Origin: Heterohyrax brucei
Lineage: Eukaryota; Chordata; Mammalia; Hyracoidea; Procaviidae
NCBI GenBank assembly: GCA_028571685.1
Contig: CM053143.1
Location: 143,688,829-143,752,828, forward strand
Direction: 5' to 3'
Length of the DNA stretch: 64,000 nt
In this document: one piece after another, positions 49,201 through 55,200 of the stretch
Layout of the letters: each line of letters begins with the position of its first letter
How positions within the stretch are numbered: the stretch's first letter is position 1
Position numbers and translations under genes: made by a program
Notes under the pieces: generated by a model
Databases searched by the model: none
The model's input: the letters and a program-made list of their open reading frames with translations, nothing else
What the model was told of the DNA's origin: nothing

Positions 49201-52200
49201 GGTGGTGGTGAGTTTGGTTTGGTTTGGGTTGTAAACTTTATAAATGTTCATACTGAGTAATACAAAAGGGACTATAAATAGTCTTACAGTAAACCTGGCT
49301 TGATTTTGCTGCCAAATCATCTTGGCAGTAAATCCACGAGAGCATTTTTGATCTTGCAATTGCAGATGAGGCAATTTCTACCTGTATTACTTACAGTATC
49401 AGAGAGAAGTTAATTAGGAGTCCACAGTTTTACTCTATTTGCTAGATACTAAGTCAGAGAACTGTTTTTCTCCTTAAGTAGGGGAATGAAGTTAGAGACT
49501 GGTGTCTTCAGAATCTCTATCTCCTGACTTTAGGGCAACGCTTCTCAGCTTTGGTGACCCCTTAGAACCACACAGGGAGCTTTTTAAAAATTCCAGTGCT
49601 CAGGTCATACCCCACACCAAGTAAGTCAAAATCTCTGGGAACGGGATTCAGGCACCACTGTTTTTTAAAGCTCTCTAGACAATTCTAATGTGCACCTAAG
49701 CCTGAGATGAGAGGTGGCAGCTGTGCAACCCTTAACTGAAATCAGCAAGAGACGAGAAATAAATGTCACTAGTCCAGCTGCAGGTGCAGAATAGAGCACA
49801 GACCTTGGAGTCAGATAGACCTGTCACAGTTATTAACATGTGACTTGGCACTGAACAAGCGGCTGAATCACTCTGCACCCCAACTTGGACTAATAAAATG
49901 GAGATCTGCTGTGAAGACTGAAAGAGACAATGTGTGTTAAGTGCCTTATCCAACGCCTGCAAAGAACCTTCAGTTTTCTTCTCTTGAACCAGGATATTTA
50001 TTTGTCTTTGGATTCCATTAAGTATTGCCGTATTAAAAGATCATCACCTGACAGTGAAGTCTAGTTCACTGAGGTGGCAAACAGAATGGGAGGTGCTGAA
50101 GCTAGGTGTAGGTAGAAGCTCATAGGAGAGCAATTTTTTTTAAAGGCACTGGTAAAGAACTTATTTAGACATTGTAATGGTTCAGACTGTCTGTCAGCTT
50201 AGCGGGGCCATGATTCTCAGTGGTTTGGCAGTCACGATACTGTGAGGATCACCGCCATGAGGGCATCTGCTGTAGCAGCCAATCAGTTGAACGAGGTTCC
50301 TTGGGTGTGTGGCCTGCGTGAAATGTAACTGGATATTCTGGCAAGGCTTGTGCTGGATTCTACAGGTGGCTCTCCTTCCCCTGTCTTTTGATCCTTGGGA
50401 CCTGAGCTAGCAGCTTACCTGTGGTCTTGCCTGCTCACCCTAGGATTCTTCAAGCTTTATAGCCTGTAAGCAGGAGTCCTGCTCTCTAATCTGCCAACTT
50501 TGGGTAGGCCAGCCTCTGCAGCTCTCTGTGTCAGGAGAAGCCTCTATCCTGATATACACTGGTACATTCTAGCCTCTACAACTGTGTAAGCGATTCCTTG
50601 ATACAAATATATTTATATATTTATAAACTTCACTGGTTTTGCTTCTTTAGATAATCCAGCCTAAGCAGAGACAGACAGTATTTTTTAAAACTCTAATGTA
50701 GAGTACAGCATATTATAGCATAGTCTACGCACCAAGTAGGGTTAGTTGGTTCTCCAGCTTCATGGCAGATTCAAACAGTAATTCTTCCCTGTTGTCAATG
50801 CTGGTTTCAGCTAAAAAATGATTCTTCAGCCACTCTGCATACTCAGTGTCACTCATGACCTATGGGAAAAGAAAATAAGAACTCTAAGGCAGGCTGCATG
50901 ATCTTAGAGGATTTTTCCAGCACTGTCCCAGGATGAAACAGCAAATCCTCAATGTTGTTTCAGGTGTTTCTTCCTCTGGGCATGTTCATGACAGCTTTAC
51001 CTCCTCATACTGCCTGGTCACAACCTTCCCAAGTTCTGTAATTAGATTTGTGTAACACTGATGACTGCTGGACCTCACAGTTTAGTATCTCACTGAAATC
51101 ATGGGCAGTCTATACGGTAAAAGCAGGTTAATCCATTCAGTTAAGCCTAGGAGAATGCATCTGGGAGAGGACTCCACTGGGCAGGTAAACCCACAGTGAC
51201 TCCAGAGGTAGGGAGCACACGGTGCCAGGGCTTCTGGAACCTCGGCACCTTTGATATCTTTTGACAGTTAGTGTATGTGGTTCATCATTCATCTGAGGCA
51301 AAAAGAGAATGAGAGGTCACTACATAGGCAAAGCAACAAAACTGTTCACAACAGAAATTAAGTGGACTAATAACAAGGATTCCTTAAAGAAGGAACCAAC
51401 AACACATTTCTCTTTGTCTCCAGGTTGTCACAGAAGGAGAAATCCACTTTCAGTTCTTATAAAGCATGCTGGGGTAAAAGGGTGTAGACAATTTCCCTAC
51501 ATATTTATTCTTGCCTATATAGTAATTTGGTTTGGAGAATCTGACACCCATTTTTTATTGGCAGAAGAATCATGTCACTGAAAGACCAGGCTGTCTGTTT
51601 CCCATTAGTCCTATAACTAGGTGCATACAGCAGGCTGATTCTTCCATGTCATTAACCGATTAAGGGTCTTGGGGGGGTCTTCAGTAGACCCCACTCTACC
51701 TAAATGAAACTTCCAAGAACTAGAATTGGGGAAGGCAATGAGAGGTTCCCAATTTGATTTTAAGTCCCAGTAACAATCTTCAATTCAGCTTTCCAACAAT
51801 CCTTAAAGTTTGGGCATCAGTGGATAGCTTTTAGCAGCACTGACACTTCGATTTCTGCTATTCACCCTGACAGTGAAGTCTCATTCACTGTAATGCAAAG
51901 TAGAATAGAAAGGATTGAAGCTGAGTGAAGATCAGACCAGAGGGGGAGGCAGAACCTCACATTAGAGCACTTTTTTTTTTTTTTTTAATAATACTTTTAA
52001 AATAAAAGCGCTGCTGGCTACTGAATGTCTCAACTTTTGCAGTCCTCACACCACCATCGCACCTCTGGAGTCACTTTGTTTTTAACTGCTGAGTGAATTC
52101 ATCTCCTTAGCTTCTCTACTGTTCAGAATTCAGGAATGAGGAGAGAAAACTGATCCTCTGAGTTCTACAACAGCAAAAATCAACTTTAGAGCTCAGAGCC

Positions 52201-55200
52201 AAGGTCGAGGAGAAAGACAGCTGGCAGCAGAGAGGCAGAGAAGGGGAAGGTAGGTGGCTGGAGTCACTTCCTTGGTTCTTCTTCGGTACTTTTCACACGA
52301 GGACTAGTTGTTCTTTGCTTCCAGCCCTTTGGTGTTACAGTTTAAAACTAACTTTCTTTTCCCTCTGTAAGTGTACACCTGCACTAGCTCTTACTAGACT
52401 CATTCCCCTAAGCTGACCTTCCTTCTCTTCCTGCTGTTTCCTGCCTTTTTTTGAAATACGATAGGATAGTGGATTTGTGCTGAAGGAAGAAACGTGTTGT
52501 CCAGATGTGCAGCTGGGAATGCAGCTGTGGTCATGGTTGTAGGATGGAGATGGGGACGTCTTGGTTTATCAGAGACAGAAGGCCCTATGGGGCTGTGAGA
52601 GCATGTATAGTCTCATTACAGCTGGGCAGTTTGACTTGCTCAATACCTCAGTCACACCCCACGAGACAAGTGGCACAACAAACCTGACCAATTCACTCTT
52701 AAACATTTCCATCTGTGTCCCTCTCATGCCTTCAGGAGTAGTTCTGGTAATAACATCTTTCAAATTATATCCTTACAAGCTATGTTTTCTTTCTTATTAC
52801 TTAAATTATATTTAGAAGGAACACACTATGTCCCAAGAAAACCTAATAGCTACTAGACAGTAGTACTGAGAAAACATCACAGTACATTTACCTGAATTTA
52901 CAGAGAAAGGCTCTTATGGGTACCTACAGAAAATAAAACAAGAACTTACATGAGGAAAATCCAGGCCAGTCTCTGGTCTCAATTTTTCCAGAGTATACTT
53001 GATGCTACAAGACAGAGGAGCAGTATTCGCAAAGTCCTTGGGAAAGGAAAGTAGGATCCAGGGATTTTTGTTCCCAGCCAAATGTTGTTTACATTCAAAG
53101 AGAATAGCAGACAGAAACGAAATATGCAGGAAACTCAGGCACTATAACTCTCATAACACCTCCTTCTGGCAAAACACTTTGAGAACAAATTTCAAACAAC
53201 TAAGACATTGAACTGAGGACTTTTCCTCAGTGCCAAGATGAGGGTTTGACGCATGCTAGTTTTCAGTAAATGATGGTCAAACGAGGGAAAGAACAAAAAG
53301 GACGGATGTACTAGAGGGTCTTACCTTCTTTGCTATACACAAAGTGCGCAGGCCTAGTTTGGCATAGTCGTCCAAGTGTTTCTGGGTTTTCTCCCTTATT
53401 ATTGTCTGTGGCTTCTCCAGACTTGCCTCATCTGAAGTAATTAACAAAACACAAGTATCCTAACCAGTCTGTCCTATTACAGATGTATCTTTAAAAACAA
53501 CGATAGTTTAACCCACAATAAACAGACAACCTTTTAGTCTGGGGAAGGGAACCCTCCAAATGTATCTTTCCCTGGTTGCCTTCTCCTTGGAGACAGGCAA
53601 CCGACAAGAACTCAATGCAGACCTGGTTCCCACACCATTAATTACAGGAGTAACAGTAATTTTACTGAGTATTTATCTGATGGTGCAGTGGTTACGAGTT
53701 CAGCTCCTACTCTGCCCTATAAGGTGACCATGAGTTGGAATTGACAGCAATGGACTTGCTCTGGTTACCGTTTTCTAGGTACTTGGTCAGAGATTGAACA
53801 TACATCACATGACAGTTAAACCTTTAGTTTGAACCTCTCAAGACTCTATGGAAAAGGTACTCTAATCTCTATAGAAAACAAGTCAGGAACACAATAGTTA
53901 GGTACCTTATCAAGACCTAGCTAATGACAGGGATGAGATTTGAACCTAGGTCTCTGCATCCACAAAACTTACATGCTTTTCTACCAAGTACTTCACAAAG
54001 ACTGATCCCCAAATATCGGCTTATTTGCCTTTATAAAACCATCCGGAGCAGCCTTTTAATCTGAGCCCTCCGTATCACTACCATCTCATCTCCCTGTGTA
54101 CCTACCTGCCGAAGCCACGGAGAGCAACTCCATAATTACAGAGTCAGCACCCTTTGTATATACCACAATTTGGTTGGAAAGGGGGTGCCGGACCACAACA
54201 GACATTCTCTTTCTTACTGAGTCAAAGGGCAGGATGTGCAGAAGTTGAAATGTTAATGGTCCCAGAGCGGCGAAGTCCACCACCACCTGTTCTGGGGTCC
54301 TGGACCGTAAAACGCACTGGTACGCTCGGGCAGCATATACTAAGGCTGCTTCATCTGGGCTCTCAGCCTCGTAACACAGATCTGAGGCCAAGGGCTGGCC
54401 AGGGTGGGGGTCCACCTTGCCATTGGTGACGCCTGCATCACTCTTCTGTCGCTCTATCTCTTCATGACACACTGAGTTGCTAGAGCCCTGGGAACTCTTG
54501 CTCATCTGGGAACCGTCTTCCTCCGTAGGTGAAGCCACTTTGACGCGACTGAAGAGCAAGAGTCTGTTGACGAAGGCATTTGGAACTCCAGAGGATGGCT
54601 CTTTCCCACTGGCAAGGGATGGTGAACTTGATCTTCTGATAGACAGCCGCTGGAAGAGGTTTTTAATATCTTCCAAGGACTTGATGGGCATTCCACTCAG
54701 TGATGAGAGTCTTATCTATGAAAGATAATTTATGAAGACCTCAATGACACAGTTCAAAGCTGTTTATAACATCTCTGAAGTCCAAAATGGGAAAAAATAA
54801 GTAACTTACAATTGCCACAGAAAAACTGATAAAAATAAAAGCAGCTATAAGAAAAAGAGCTACCAACATCAATGACATTATCAATTTTCACAAATATATA
54901 TGAAAGAAATCAAGAGCTACTTCTGCTGGCAATAATACATAAATGCTAAGATCATTGATCCCAAGGGAATATTTATTACAATTTTTCATATGGAAATAAC
55001 TTTAATTTTGAAAAACCCATAATGTTTATTTATTGTGTGTCCCAGTAATAAAGTTAAAAATTATAAGCAAATTAAGTATTCAATAACTGTACTGAAAAGA
55101 ACTGAAAACAGAAAAATCTTCAATTATTTTTTACTAAAGCTTACAAAGGCTATGGGGTAACACGGAAACCCTGGTGGTGCACTGGTTAAGAGCTACAGCT

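Noticed and set aside
54154..54429. 91-codon open frame on the + strand
   Set aside because: Antisense shadow of the high-GC ATP10D nucleotide-domain exon.
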